Origin: CBDFKV01 sp965249035 | GTDB taxonomy: Bacteria; Pseudomonadota; Gammaproteobacteria; Arenicellales; Poriferihabitantaceae | Assembly (NCBI GenBank): GCA_965249035.1 | Contig: CBDFKV010000007.1 | Coordinates: forward strand, 868,001-932,000 | Length of the DNA: 64,000 bases | Direction of reading: 5' to 3' | Shown here: one piece after another, positions 36,521-45,586 of the stretch | Numbering within the stretch: the first letter of the stretch is position 1 | How the letters are laid out: each line of letters begins with the position of its first letter | Program-made: the position numbers and the translations under genes | The notes under the pieces: generated by a model | Told to the model about the DNA's origin: nothing | Databases searched by the model: none | What the model saw: only the letters and a program-made list of their open reading frames with translations

Positions 36521-38479
36521 TTATTGCCCCATCGCCATATCGATGTAGCCGGTCGGACACACATCTGAACAAATATGACAACCGATACAACGGCTGTAGT
36601 CGGTATCAACGTAACGGCCAGTGGTTGACTGATCTTTCTTGACCCGAAATACTGCATCTTGCGGGCAGAAAATCACGCAGTTATCACACTCAAAGCACAT
36701 GCCGCAACTCATGCAACGATCGGCTTCTTCAACTGCCTGCTCTTCGGCCAAACCTTTCATCAATGGCGCTGCATCACCCAAAACGTCTGCTTCATTCGGC
36801 CCGGTACGCTCGCGTTGGATAACATCAGACTGCTTAAAGTGGCCTAAGAACAAGTTATCCGACTTAATAATTTCAGCTGCAGAGCGATCACGAAAATTAT
36901 GTACTGCGTAATCAGCTTGGTCAGTGCCGTGGTCAAAACCGATTTCATAGGCTGCTGGCGCCAACCCTGCTTCGTCGAGTTTTTCCGCCAGACTAAAGTG
37001 ATGGACATCCACTTTGGGCCGTTTGCTGATTTCTTTACCGTTTAACAAATCGTCAATGCCATCCGCTGCTTTAGAAGCTTGGCCAATTGCGGTGGTCAAT
37101 AAATGCGGACGAATGATATCGCCAATGACAAAATGACCTTCATATTGCGGATGGCGAAACAACGGGTCTGCATCCATCAAGCCGCGCTCATTGGCGTAGG
37201 CCTCAATGCCCTCAAGCTCAGTCATTTGGCCAATCGCGGATACGATCAAGTCGGCTTCGATTTCATACTCGGTGCCATCAATCGCGGTTGGAATACCCCG
37301 CTCGTCGACGGTGCATTTCGCCATTTTCAGGGCAACTGCCATACCGGCATCATTCTTAATCACTTCCAGTGGCATGACTTCGTTTTGAATCTCAACCCCT
37401 TCGTGCTGTGCTTCTACCACTTCTTGTTCGGTCGCTGTCATCTCATCGCGAGGAAACACCGCGGTCAAGGTAACTTTGACGTTCTTACGTTGCGCGCCAA
37501 GCGCTTCGTCTTGAGCATCGACTTCACCGCTGCAAATTTTTTCGGGCCGCTGGCTCTCTTCTAAATCATCCACTTGACCCAAGCGCTTAGACACGGTCAC
37601 TACGTCGATGGAGGTATCACCACCACCCACACAAACGACGCTGCCGCCCAAGGTTTGCAACTTGCCTTTATTAAACGCATCCAAGTACTCAACCGCGGTG
37701 ATAACGTTCGGTGCTTCTGCGTTGGCAGCCGGCAAGCCACGACCCTTTTGACAACCGATCGCCCATACTACTGCGTCAAATTGCTTATCTAATTCATCAA
37801 CACTGATATCAACGCCAATCTGGGTATTGAGCTTCACTTCGATGCCGCCCATATCCAAAATACGCTGGGTTTCGCCGTCCAACTTATCGCGCGGAACACG
37901 ATAGCTTGGAATGCCGTAACGCATCATACCGCCCAGCTTAGGCTGACGGTCAAAAATGGTAGAGGCATGGCCTTTTTTACGCAAATTGTAAGCAGCGCCT
38001 AAACCACCCGGACCACCACCAATAATGGCTACTTTTTTACCTGATAGTTTGGGTGCAGCATCAAATTGCAAACCGGCTTCCAGTGCAGCATCGCCGATGT
38101 ATTGCTCAACTGAGTTGATGCCTACATAGTCGTCAACATCGTTACGATTACAACCATCCTGACAGGGCGCCGGGCAAACTCTGCCCATGATTGACGGAAA
38201 CGGATTGGCGTTGGTATTGCGATAAAAGGCGTAAGCATCACGCTCAGCATCGTCACCTGGCTTTTCGATTCCGCGCATGATTTGTAACCAACCCCGAATT
38301 TCGTGCCCAGACGGGCAACTGCCCTGACAGGGAGGTGTGCGTTGGATATAAACCGGACATTTATACGAGGTGTCTTCGACAAATATCTGCTGCTCAAAAT
38401 CAGTATAAACGTGATCCCCTTCCTCATATTTCAGGAAGGTGTGGGTCGATTTATCTGCTATGACGTTAGGTGCTGCCAT
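36521..38479 (-). CDS. dsrL: DsrL, iron-sulfur flavoprotein NAD(P)H oxidoreductase
   Basis: 652 residues. It is related to the glutamate synthase small subunit: N-terminal Fe-S region (CPVYIQRTPPCQGSCPSGHE, CPAPCQDGCNR), an FAD-binding GGGPGGLGAAYNLRKKGH, and an NAD(P)H-binding GGGDTSIDVV. The C-terminal ferredoxin holds CMSCGMCFECDNCVIFCP and CIGCHICSDVCP. DsrL is essential for sulfur oxidation in Allochromatium and works with DsrAB. Its place between dsrK and dsrJ is that of the oxidative operons (DsrL-1 type). Confidence 0.96.
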   Translation of the reverse strand: MAAPNVIADKSTHTFLKYEEGDHVYTDFEQQIFVEDTSYKCPVYIQRTPPCQGSCPSGHEIRGWLQIMRGIEKPGDDAERDAYAFYRNTNANPFPSIMGRVCPAPCQDGCNRNDVDDYVGINSVEQYIGDAALEAGLQFDAAPKLSGKKVAIIGGGPGGLGAAYNLRKKGHASTIFDRQPKLGGMMRYGIPSYRVPRDKLDGETQRILDMGGIEVKLNTQIGVDISVDELDKQFDAVVWAIGCQKGRGLPAANAEAPNVITAVEYLDAFNKGKLQTLGGSVVCVGGGDTSIDVVTVSKRLGQVDDLEESQRPEKICSGEVDAQDEALGAQRKNVKVTLTAVFPRDEMTATEQEVVEAQHEGVEIQNEVMPLEVIKNDAGMAVALKMAKCTVDERGIPTAIDGTEYEIEADLIVSAIGQMTELEGIEAYANERGLMDADPLFRHPQYEGHFVIGDIIRPHLLTTAIGQASKAADGIDDLLNGKEISKRPKVDVHHFSLAEKLDEAGLAPAAYEIGFDHGTDQADYAVHNFRDRSAAEIIKSDNLFLGHFKQSDVIQRERTGPNEADVLGDAAPLMKGLAEEQAVEEADRCMSCGMCFECDNCVIFCPQDAVFRVKKDQSTTGRYVDTDYSRCIGCHICSDVCPTGYIDMAMGQ

Positions 38480-38540
38480 TCTGTTCTCCTACTATCGAGG
38501 TATCTTTATATCTCAAATGATTTATGCATCACGAAGCGAT

Positions 38541-40091
38541 CTAATGATCAACATCATCGCCTTCATCTGCATCGTCTTCATGCCCACCACCATCAGGGTT
38601 TGCGCCGGTCATTACCAAGGCATCGCCTACTAACTGGTGAACACTGATAATCATGTTCATACCCATGCCGTAATACGGCAGAGTTTTTGCAAATTGGGTT
38701 TTACAGATCGCACAAATCGCGGCCAAATGCGTGACCCCATCACTCTGTACGACTTCATCTAAGGCTTGCATACGCGGCATCGCGCCTTTGACACGCAGCT
38801 CCATAATTTCATCGGTTAACAAACCACCGCCGCCGCCACAGCAAAACGTGCTTTCGTGGATGGTTTCTGGCGCCATATCGACAAACTTATTACAGGCCGC
38901 CTTAATCAGTGCACGTGGAATGGTAAATTGGCCGCCCGGTTTATCGCCCATACGGCTACCACGCGCGACGTTGCAGGAGTCGTGGTAAGTTAAAACTTTA
39001 TCGTCGTTCGCTGATGGGTCTAATTTAATCTTGCCGTCTTGCAGTAAGTCGTACGTCAATTCACAGATGTGCTGTGGAATCGGAAAATTGGAGTCTAGAA
39101 AATCAAACGGCCCAGCTAAGGTATTCCAATAGCTGTAGGCAACTCGCCAGGCATGTCCGCATTCACCCACCACCAACCTGCGCACTTGTAAGTCTTGGGC
39201 CGCCTTGCGAATCCTCTGAGCGACCTTTTCCATATTGTCGTAGTTACCAATAAACAGGCCAAAGTTGGCAGCTTCTGATGCATAGGAGCTGACTGTCCAG
39301 TCAATTCCCGCTTCGTGAAATACTTTGCCGTAGCCGATCAAGCCATCAACGTGTGGTTCCGCGAAGAAATCGGCCGATGGTGTGATCAGCAATACTTCAG
39401 CACCGACTTTATCCATCGGGAATTTAACGTCTAAGCCCGTTTCGTACTCGACGTCTTCAGCCAAACCTTCTAATGTGTTTTCCAAGGCCGGGCCGGGTAA
39501 GCCAAGATTGTTACCGATCTTATGAACTTTACCGATGATCTCGTTGGAGTATTTAGCGCCGTAACCAATATGGTCCAACACTTCTCGTGCGGCCATCGTT
39601 ACTTCGGCTGTATCAATGCCATAAGGGCAAAATACAGAACAACGTCGGCATTCAGAGCACTGGTGAAAGTAGCTGTGCCATTCGTCGAGTACGTCTTTGG
39701 TCAAATCACGAGCACCCACCAGCTTCGGGAATAGCTTGCCCGGCAAAGTGAAGTAACGACGATAGACTGAGCGCATCAAATCCTGACGCGCAACCGGCAT
39801 ATTTTTGGGGTCGGCCGTACCTAAGAAGTAATGACATTTGTCGGTGCACGCGCCGCATTTGACGCAAATGTCCATATACACTTGAAATGAGCGATACTTT
39901 TTCAGTAAATCACCCATTTTATCAATCGCCTGATCATGCCAGTCGTCAACCAGCTCACCCGGGAAGCCCACGCTTTCGTTGTGCTCGGGCTTGGCGACAT
40001 ACGGAGAACTGTCCTTCATCGCGTCGTGCTTGAGGACGGGAATCGCGACGTATTCTTTCAGTTCAGGCGTTTCGAAGTTCGCTTTGGCCAC
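38541..40091 (-). CDS. dsrK: DsrK, HdrD-like iron-sulfur subunit of DsrMKJOP
   Basis: 516 residues with a 4Fe-4S pair (CVKCGACTDKCHYF and CSECRRCSVFCPYGID) and two CCG-type domains (LVVGECGHAWR; YHDSCNVARGSRMG; STFCCGGGGGLLTDE). This resembles heterodisulfide reductase HdrD and is the catalytic subunit that reacts with the DsrC trisulfide/disulfide. The C-terminus is Asp/Glu-rich (GGGHEDDADEGDDVDH). It lies 28 bp after dsrM and 61 bp before dsrL. Confidence 0.96.
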   Translation of the reverse strand: MAKANFETPELKEYVAIPVLKHDAMKDSSPYVAKPEHNESVGFPGELVDDWHDQAIDKMGDLLKKYRSFQVYMDICVKCGACTDKCHYFLGTADPKNMPVARQDLMRSVYRRYFTLPGKLFPKLVGARDLTKDVLDEWHSYFHQCSECRRCSVFCPYGIDTAEVTMAAREVLDHIGYGAKYSNEIIGKVHKIGNNLGLPGPALENTLEGLAEDVEYETGLDVKFPMDKVGAEVLLITPSADFFAEPHVDGLIGYGKVFHEAGIDWTVSSYASEAANFGLFIGNYDNMEKVAQRIRKAAQDLQVRRLVVGECGHAWRVAYSYWNTLAGPFDFLDSNFPIPQHICELTYDLLQDGKIKLDPSANDDKVLTYHDSCNVARGSRMGDKPGGQFTIPRALIKAACNKFVDMAPETIHESTFCCGGGGGLLTDEIMELRVKGAMPRMQALDEVVQSDGVTHLAAICAICKTQFAKTLPYYGMGMNMIISVHQLVGDALVMTGANPDGGGHEDDADEGDDVDH

Positions 40092-40119
40092 TGTTTACCT
40101 CAATCTCAACGGGTCAACA

Positions 40120-40851
40120 CTAAGGGCCAACATGGCGGTCTTCTACCCAGCGCGCCACCGTTCGACGTTCGCGAGGATTGTCTGCCATGTTGCGACTGGG
40201 GCTAAAAAACACACCAGGGGCGTGGATCATCTTGCTGATAGGGAAAATAATCATCAGCAAAATCACCAAAGTGAAATGCACGATTACTGGCGGGTCGGCT
40301 GGCATTGGTTGCCAGTTGAAAGTGATAACCCCGCGCATGAATTCTTTCACCATGATGATGTCGGTATGCGAAACCCATTTCATCATCAAGCCGCTGAAGG
40401 CGATCATTATCAACAACAGCAGAATCAAGTAATCGGAGGGATTAGAAATGTAGCGGATCCGCTCAACAAAAATGCGGCGCGCGAGTAAGCCCAGCAACCC
40501 CGCCAGCATTGCAAAACCTGCATAAACACCAATCCATTGCATCATTGCCACCCAGCCCCAGACCGGGTCAGTGAAGTAGCGCAAGTGGCGGATCAGGGCG
40601 ATGAGCATACCGTAATGAAACAAAATACCCAGAATCCAAATCCATTTATTACTGTTGAACAGGCTTTCAAACAAAGTGACTTCGCGCGTCATCCTGCCCC
40701 AAACACCAGGCATAGTGGTCGGCGCGGGCGTGGTGGGAATGACCAAAGGGGAAGGCACTTTTGCATATTTAATCACCTTAACGGCTACCCCGATCACCAG
40801 GATCACGGTAGCCACATAAAAAGCGATAGAGTAAATAGCAGATAAAAGCAT
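40120..40851 (-). CDS. dsrM: DsrM, cytochrome b membrane subunit
   Basis: 243 residues with about six hydrophobic helices of the NarI/HdrE type (YSIAFYVATVILVIGVAVKV; WIWILGILFHYGMLIALIRH; HFTLVILLMIIFPISKMIHA). Histidines in HYGMLIALIRHLRYF and HFTLVIL...MIHAPG are the likely haem b ligands. With DsrK it forms the quinone-linked module. It is separated from dsrC by 145 bp that contain a stem-loop. Confidence 0.95.
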   Translation of the reverse strand: MLLSAIYSIAFYVATVILVIGVAVKVIKYAKVPSPLVIPTTPAPTTMPGVWGRMTREVTLFESLFNSNKWIWILGILFHYGMLIALIRHLRYFTDPVWGWVAMMQWIGVYAGFAMLAGLLGLLARRIFVERIRYISNPSDYLILLLLIMIAFSGLMMKWVSHTDIIMVKEFMRGVITFNWQPMPADPPVIVHFTLVILLMIIFPISKMIHAPGVFFSPSRNMADNPRERRTVARWVEDRHVGP

Positions 40852-40914
40852 ACGTTGTATCAGTATCGTCCGTCACACTGATCACCTAGTCGAGGCGACC
40901 AATCAATTCGTAAA

Positions 40915-40943
40915 AGGACCCCTCTCAATGTATCAAGAGGGAA
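40915..40943 (-). terminator. Stem-loop between dsrC and dsrM
   Basis: On the minus strand CCCTCT (36-41 end, 40936-40941 complement) pairs with AGAGGG (40920-40925 complement) across a 10-nt loop, followed by GTCCTTTTA. It may be a leaky terminator or a 3'-end protection hairpin that raises dsrC message over the downstream genes. The stem is only 6 bp, so strength is uncertain. Confidence 0.5.
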
Positions 40944-40996
40944 TTTATAGATAGCAGGTGAGTAGCGCTCACCCACTGATCATTTACCGGGGGCGT

Positions 40997-41332
40997 TTAT
41001 ACGCAACCAGTCGGCTTGGGTAAGCCGCCATATTTACATGCTTGCTTTGCAGGACCGTAGGGGAATAGCGAATACAAATACTTGCTGTTGCCTTTATCAC
41101 GGCCCAATTTTTTGCCGATGGCTTTAGTCAAAACACGAACCGCAGGCGCGATTTGATACTCTTCATAGTACTCACGCAAAAAGTTGATCACTTCCCAGTG
41201 CGCATCGGTCAATTCAACATCTTCGTCTTTCGCCATATAGGTCGCGATGTCTTTATTCCAATCATTCAAGTCGGCGAGATAACCTTCCTCGTCCACTTCA
41301 TAATCTTTACCACTTACGTTGATAGTACCCAT
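40997..41332 (-). CDS. dsrC: DsrC, sulfur-carrier protein
   Basis: 111 residues with the full DsrC C-terminal arm: Cys99 in ACKYGGLPKPTGCV and Cys110 as the penultimate residue. These form the trisulfide/disulfide that DsrAB and DsrK act on. The centre has DAHWEVINFLREYYEEYQIAP and RVLTKAIGKKLGRDKGNSKY. This separates it from TusE, which shares the fold but not both cysteines. It follows dsrH by 60 bp. Confidence 0.97.
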   Translation of the reverse strand: MGTINVSGKDYEVDEEGYLADLNDWNKDIATYMAKDEDVELTDAHWEVINFLREYYEEYQIAPAVRVLTKAIGKKLGRDKGNSKYLYSLFPYGPAKQACKYGGLPKPTGCV

Positions 41333-41392
41333 AACAAACTCCTAATATATAACTTAATAACAACAGCTTAAATTAATTACTTAATATTTAAC

Positions 41393-41683
41393 CTAGAGCC
41401 AACTTTGAACTTTGTCGTTGTCAGCAGCGAGCTTGACGAAACCGTCATATCCCACAACTTCGACGCCGTCGATCAATTCATTTTCACCAATCCCGCGAGC
41501 TTTTAAATCCGGCCCCAAGGCATAAACACTGGCATCAGCCAATAGCGCAGAACCTGCCCCGCCTTTCATTGCGCCGTAGACACCATCTTCGATTAATAAG
41601 ATCGCATCACCAGAACGCACATACGCCACACAGGTTTTCAAACTATCTGAGCGATAAGGTGACTTATTTACGGTATGTAACAT
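41393..41683 (-). CDS. dsrH: DsrH, subunit of the DsrEFH sulfurtransferase
   Basis: 96 residues of the DsrH/TusB family: LHTVNKSPYRSDSLKTCVAY with the conserved Cys at residue 18, then GDAILLIEDGVYGAMKG and GFVKLAADNDKVQSWL. With DsrE and DsrF it forms a hexamer that moves sulfane sulfur to DsrC. 14 bp after dsrF. Confidence 0.94.
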   Translation of the reverse strand: MLHTVNKSPYRSDSLKTCVAYVRSGDAILLIEDGVYGAMKGGAGSALLADASVYALGPDLKARGIGENELIDGVEVVGYDGFVKLAADNDKVQSWL

Positions 41684-41697
41684 ATCTCAATAGCCTC

Positions 41698-42105
41698 CTA
41701 GAAATTAAACACGACGTCGTTAGACGCGATGACTTCTGCCAACTCAGCACGCCCGACCAAACGAATCGAAGGCTTTTCTTCCCAATCATCGTCCTCGTCT
41801 TCGTATACCAGCGGCATTAAATCGTCCAAACTCAAACCACGCTCTTCCAATGATTCCTTTTCAACGTACAGCTGGGTTACTTCGTAGTCACCCAAAGCCC
41901 TATACGTTGGTGAAAAGTTTTTCATATCGGAGTCGGCTGTATCTTGTCCCGCTTTAAGCTGAAACACACCGTCACCGATAAATGCCATGCTGACATCTTG
42001 CTCAAAAGCGGCACCGATGAGTACCACTTCAAGCCCTTCAAGCGCATAAACCGTGCCATACGGTGCGTTGCGATTGATATACATAAATTTCTTTGTTACG
42101 GACAT
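41698..42105 (-). CDS. dsrF: DsrF, subunit of the DsrEFH sulfurtransferase
   Basis: 135 residues of the DsrF/TusC family (YINRNAPYGTVYALEGLEVV; FEQDVSMAFIGDGVFQLKAG; LSLDDLMPLVY). There is no conserved catalytic cysteine, as expected since DsrE and DsrH carry them. Forms a stable hexamer with the neighbours. 3 bp after dsrE. Confidence 0.93.
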   Translation of the reverse strand: MSVTKKFMYINRNAPYGTVYALEGLEVVLIGAAFEQDVSMAFIGDGVFQLKAGQDTADSDMKNFSPTYRALGDYEVTQLYVEKESLEERGLSLDDLMPLVYEDEDDDWEEKPSIRLVGRAELAEVIASNDVVFNF

Positions 42106-42108
42106 GCC

Positions 42109-42501
42109 TTAGTCTCCAAATTCGACCAAACGGTCTGCCTGAATGCCAGCTTCGATCAGTTGACCCAAACCAGAAATACGAAAGCCCGGCGCGATGTTAT
42201 CGGCATCTTTACCGTTGCGCTTCGACTCATCCGCATCCGCGATTCCACGACGCTGCGCCGCAGCCACACACAGCACTAAATCCAGCTCATGCGCTTCCGA
42301 TAACTCAGACCAGCGATTCACGATGTGCCGATCATCTTGGGGCGGTGTGGTTAAACGCGTGCCGTTGTTAACACCATCGTGATAAAAGAACACGCGATAG
42401 ATTTCGTGCCCACCCTCAAGCGCCGCTTTGGTGAATTGATACGCCGAATCGGAAGCTTGATGGTTGTACGGCCCTTCGTTGACCATAATTGAGAATTTCA
42501 T
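42109..42501 (-). CDS. dsrE: DsrE, sulfur-binding subunit of DsrEFH
   Basis: 130 residues of the DsrE/TusD family. The active Cys is at residue 78 (DLVLCVAAAQRRGI), the same position as in Allochromatium DsrE. The N-terminus is KFSIMVNEGPYNHQASDSAY and the end GISGLGQLIEAGIQADRLVE. It carries persulfide to DsrC. 14 bp after dsrB. Confidence 0.95.
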   Translation of the reverse strand: MKFSIMVNEGPYNHQASDSAYQFTKAALEGGHEIYRVFFYHDGVNNGTRLTTPPQDDRHIVNRWSELSEAHELDLVLCVAAAQRRGIADADESKRNGKDADNIAPGFRISGLGQLIEAGIQADRLVEFGD

Positions 42502-42515
42502 TTCCTAACCCCTAC

Positions 42516-43586
42516 CTAGAAGCGGATATGCGTGGATGAATTCAACCGCGCCCGCGCACCACGCCAGTTATCGATGTGGTATTTGGTGAATGGCAAATTA
42601 GTCTCTTCAAAGAATCGCGGCCAGCCAATGCGCTCGATCCATTCGTTCATTCGCTCCCAATCACGCGCGCCTTCTTTATAGGCTTTCAAGATGCGCTTGA
42701 CCAATGCTGCCACTTCCGGCCAGCGTGGTGGGTTGTTCGGTACACCCGATGCAACCAGCTTATGGAAGGTTGGCTTGCCACGGGCATTCGAGTGATTACC
42801 GCCCACCCAGATAGCCAGTTTGCTGTGTTCCGCATCGTTGATTTGCATCGGTGGGCACGGTGGAAAACAGGCGCCACAGCAGATGCATTTTTTCTCGTCG
42901 ACTTCCAATGAGTTTTTACCATTGACCATCGCCGGGCGAATCGCCGCAACCGGGCAACGAGCAACTACTGAAGGCCGCTCACAGACATTCGCCACCAAAT
43001 CGTGGTTGATCCGTGGTGGCTTGGTGTGCTGGATGTTAATTGCGATATCGCCCTGACCGCCGCAGTTAATCTGGCAGCAGGAAGTGGTCATATGAACCCG
43101 ATTCGGCATGTTGCACTCGCGGAATTCATCAATCAATTCATCCATCAAAGCTTTAACCACGCCCGACGCATCAGTGCCTGGAATATCGCAGTGCAACCAA
43201 CCTTGCGTATGTGAAATCATCGCCAGTGAATTTCGCGTGCCACCGACGATAAAACCAGCGCCTTCAAGGGCTTCAATCAGTGGCTCTACTTTGTCTTCGT
43301 CTGCCACCAAAAACTCTGGCAAGGAGCGAATCGTAAAATGGATATGACCATCGGCAAACTGATCGCCAATATCGCATAAAGTGCGCAAGGTAAACACATC
43401 CAGAATTCGCTGAGTACCGCACTTGACTGTCCACAAGCGATCACCGCTATAGGCTTCGTGCATCAATACGCCTGGGCGTGGGTGAGTGTGATATTTCCAC
43501 TGGCCAAAATTTTTGACGCTGAGCGGATGCATATACTGAAAACCGTCTGGGCAGCCCGACTCGATGGGTTCTCTCATTTGTGCCAT
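42516..43586 (-). CDS. dsrB: DsrB, dissimilatory sulfite reductase beta subunit (reverse type)
   Basis: 356 residues. It holds the sirohaem-[4Fe-4S] cysteines in MTTSCCQINCGGQGD and NVCERPSVVARCPVAA, and a ferredoxin insert with Cys234, 237, 240 and 244 (CICCGACFPPCPPMQI). DsrAB with sirohaem amide oxidises DsrC-bound sulfur to sulfite in sulfur oxidisers. Operon context (EFH, L, N, R present) supports the oxidative direction; a sulfate reducer would carry dsrD and not dsrEFH/L. 62 bp after dsrA. Confidence 0.97.
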   Translation of the reverse strand: MAQMREPIESGCPDGFQYMHPLSVKNFGQWKYHTHPRPGVLMHEAYSGDRLWTVKCGTQRILDVFTLRTLCDIGDQFADGHIHFTIRSLPEFLVADEDKVEPLIEALEGAGFIVGGTRNSLAMISHTQGWLHCDIPGTDASGVVKALMDELIDEFRECNMPNRVHMTTSCCQINCGGQGDIAINIQHTKPPRINHDLVANVCERPSVVARCPVAAIRPAMVNGKNSLEVDEKKCICCGACFPPCPPMQINDAEHSKLAIWVGGNHSNARGKPTFHKLVASGVPNNPPRWPEVAALVKRILKAYKEGARDWERMNEWIERIGWPRFFEETNLPFTKYHIDNWRGARARLNSSTHIRF

Positions 43587-43648
43587 GTTCTATCTCCGAA
43601 TTTACTTGTGAGCGCCACGCATTAACATGCGCAACGCTGAATCAATAC

Positions 43649-44911
43649 CTAAGCTGCGTTGGCGGCTTCTTCTGCCTTACGCTCGTACCAAGCCTTTGCT
43701 TCCTCGTCCCAACCATCCATGCGGATATAAGAACTTTGGCGCGGCTCGCTGACCATATTCGGGTCAACCTGAACACCGATGCCTTCGAGGAAATTGACCA
43801 AACCAATGCGCTCAATCATTTCGCCGCAGCGTTCGTGCTCAAGGCCGTTGTCTGCCCAGAAATCGATAATTTCTTCAGCCAGTTCAACGATCTTCTCGTA
43901 GTCTTCGTTGTCTTCCAGCTTCATAAAAGGAATGACCACGGTGCCCATCAAGTCGCCTATTTTTAGTGAGCGTTTGCCACCGATCAGAATAGTGACGCCG
44001 TGCTCCTTGCCCGGGTGAATCGCTTTGGGCACCACGTTCATGCAGTGCATGGAACGTACGCAATTAGAATCATCGGCGATCAAGCTGCCGTCTTCACCCA
44101 AAGCCAAACTCTTGGTCGGGCAACGGGTGATGATGTTATCCATCACATACTCGCGGCCTTTATCAGCAACGAAGGCTTTGAACTCATCCTGGTCAATTTG
44201 CTTGTGGTCACGCCAAGTCCCAATCACTGCCATGTCGGCACGCTCAATCGCGTTCTGGCAATCATTCGGACAACCTGACACTTTAAACTTAAACTTATAA
44301 GGCAATGCCGGTCGGTGAACGTCGTCAGTAAAGTTATTGACTAACTCGCGGTGAATGCGGTGCTCGTTGGCACACGACATTTCGCAGCGGGCCGCGCCCA
44401 TACAAGACATCGCGGTACGCACACACGGACCAGCTCCGCCCAGATCCCAACCGTAATCATTAATTTCGTCAAAGAAATGCTGCACATTTTCATCGTTTGA
44501 GCCGATGAACATGATGTTGCCGGTTTGACCATGAAACGTGACCAGGCCAGAACCAAATTTTTCCCAACTGTCTGCCAATTGGCGCAGCATGTCGGTGGTG
44601 TAGTGGTTGCCCGCGGGTGGTTGTACACGCAGCGTATGGAATTGCTTGGATTCAGGGAAGGCATCGCCCACTTCAGAAAAACGGGGAATAATACCGCCGC
44701 CATAACCAAACACGCTCAGGGTACCGCCCTTCCAGTAACCTTTACGGGTTTCGTATGAGTGCTCTAGTTGTCCTAGCAACCCATTGGTAACATCGTTAAT
44801 GCGGCTATCTGGGTGATCATCACGCAGACGCTTGATGCCGGAAATAAAACTCGGCCATGGGCCGTTTTCCAACTCGTCAAGCATTGGAGTAGGATAGTGC
44901 TTATCAGCCAT
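43649..44911 (-). CDS. dsrA: DsrA, dissimilatory sulfite reductase alpha subunit (reverse type)
   Basis: 420 residues. The [4Fe-4S]-sirohaem ligands are Cys170 and Cys176 (MSCMGAARCEMSC) with Cys214 and Cys218 (VSGCPNDCQNAIE). A ferredoxin-like segment with CVRSMHCMNVVPKAIHPG is near 290. First gene of the leftward dsr operon; the ATG at 44911 has GGAGAA upstream. The 480 bp before it hold the operon promoter, which I could not pin down, and a small frame. Probably under control of redox or sulfur status. Confidence 0.97.
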   Translation of the reverse strand: MADKHYPTPMLDELENGPWPSFISGIKRLRDDHPDSRINDVTNGLLGQLEHSYETRKGYWKGGTLSVFGYGGGIIPRFSEVGDAFPESKQFHTLRVQPPAGNHYTTDMLRQLADSWEKFGSGLVTFHGQTGNIMFIGSNDENVQHFFDEINDYGWDLGGAGPCVRTAMSCMGAARCEMSCANEHRIHRELVNNFTDDVHRPALPYKFKFKVSGCPNDCQNAIERADMAVIGTWRDHKQIDQDEFKAFVADKGREYVMDNIITRCPTKSLALGEDGSLIADDSNCVRSMHCMNVVPKAIHPGKEHGVTILIGGKRSLKIGDLMGTVVIPFMKLEDNEDYEKIVELAEEIIDFWADNGLEHERCGEMIERIGLVNFLEGIGVQVDPNMVSEPRQSSYIRMDGWDEEAKAWYERKAEEAANAA

Positions 44912-45391
44912 ACTGTTCTCCTAAATTCTCTAGTCTGTTTAGTCAATTGTGTGGCGCTTGGTAGCGGTAAGTTTTCCGCACCGCAGCAAATGTTTATAAG
45001 GCTTTAGCAGCCTGATCGTGACAACATCTGTCTGTGAATCAGCGCCTTGCTGCGCGTATTCGAGCGACCCGGGCATTCTGCTTTTTTTATCCATCGCAGC
45101 CCATTCTCCTTAGGGGGTGGAAATATTTTTTTGCACACTATCCCCAAAGGAATAGCAACCGCCGGGCACCCACCATCTGGTCACTCAATTTACCCAGAGA
45201 AAGCAATGATAACACTGTATTTACAAGAAGTTAGGATACCCCCACCCCTTTGGCAGGTAGTGGGTAGTGGTGACATTCACCTACACTGACCGGCACCAAT
45301 ACACGGCTGCTTGCAATCTAATCCCGCGGCCGCATCTAGATATTTAACCCCCCACACCCGATGAATACCGATGCTTTGGCTCAGCGAAGTA
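44912..45391. other. Divergent intergenic region between dsrA and the Cas6-like cluster
   Basis: About 480 bp carrying the promoters of two divergent units. Apart from the small frame at 44939-45094 I see no gene. A stretch at 45222-45275 has CCCCCACCCC followed by GTAGTGGGTAGTGGTGACAT, rich in short repeats. No clear -35/-10 pair was assignable by eye. Confidence 0.5.
44939..45094 (-). CDS. Possible 51-codon small ORF leading into dsrA
   Basis: Minus-strand frame of 51 residues starting at the ATG at 45094 (MDKKSRMPGSLEYAQQGADS then QTDVVTIRLLKPYKHLLRCG) and stopping 28 bp before the dsrA start. A TAAGGAG lies about 11 bases upstream of the ATG, a little far. It has no recognised family. 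It may be a chance frame in the dsr leader or a short regulatory or leader peptide. Confidence 0.3.
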   Translation of the reverse strand: MDKKSRMPGSLEYAQQGADSQTDVVTIRLLKPYKHLLRCGKLTATKRHTID

Positions 45392-45586
45392 ATGATGCAA
45401 CACCACGAAATCGAAACATTTGATGCACTGCTGGACATCATCCAGCAAAAAGCGCACGGCGGTGAGCGCTTCTTCCGCATCGATGTTAAACCGCAATACG
45501 CCGACACCCCCAATAACTGGGAATTTCGCCTGGAAGCGGTCTTCACTTCCGCCTTGGATCAGTTACAACAACCCGGCAACAGCTAA
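45392..45586 (+). CDS. Small protein of unknown function, first gene of the Cas6-like cluster
   Basis: 64 residues from the ATG at 45392 (an in-frame ATG at 45371 would add seven). Sequence begins MMQHHEIETFDALLDIIQQK and has RFFRIDVKPQYADTPNNWEF then RLEAVFTSALDQLQQ. I do not recognise the family. Its stop and the next start overlap (TAATG), so the two are coupled. The composition is that of a cytosolic, mixed alpha/beta protein, without cysteines. Confidence 0.6.
   Translation: MMQHHEIETFDALLDIIQQKAHGGERFFRIDVKPQYADTPNNWEFRLEAVFTSALDQLQQPGNS

Noticed and set aside
37103..37564. A plus-strand open frame of about 150 codons inside dsrL
   Set aside because: It runs antisense to a well-conserved gene, has no family match and is explained by codon bias of the real gene.
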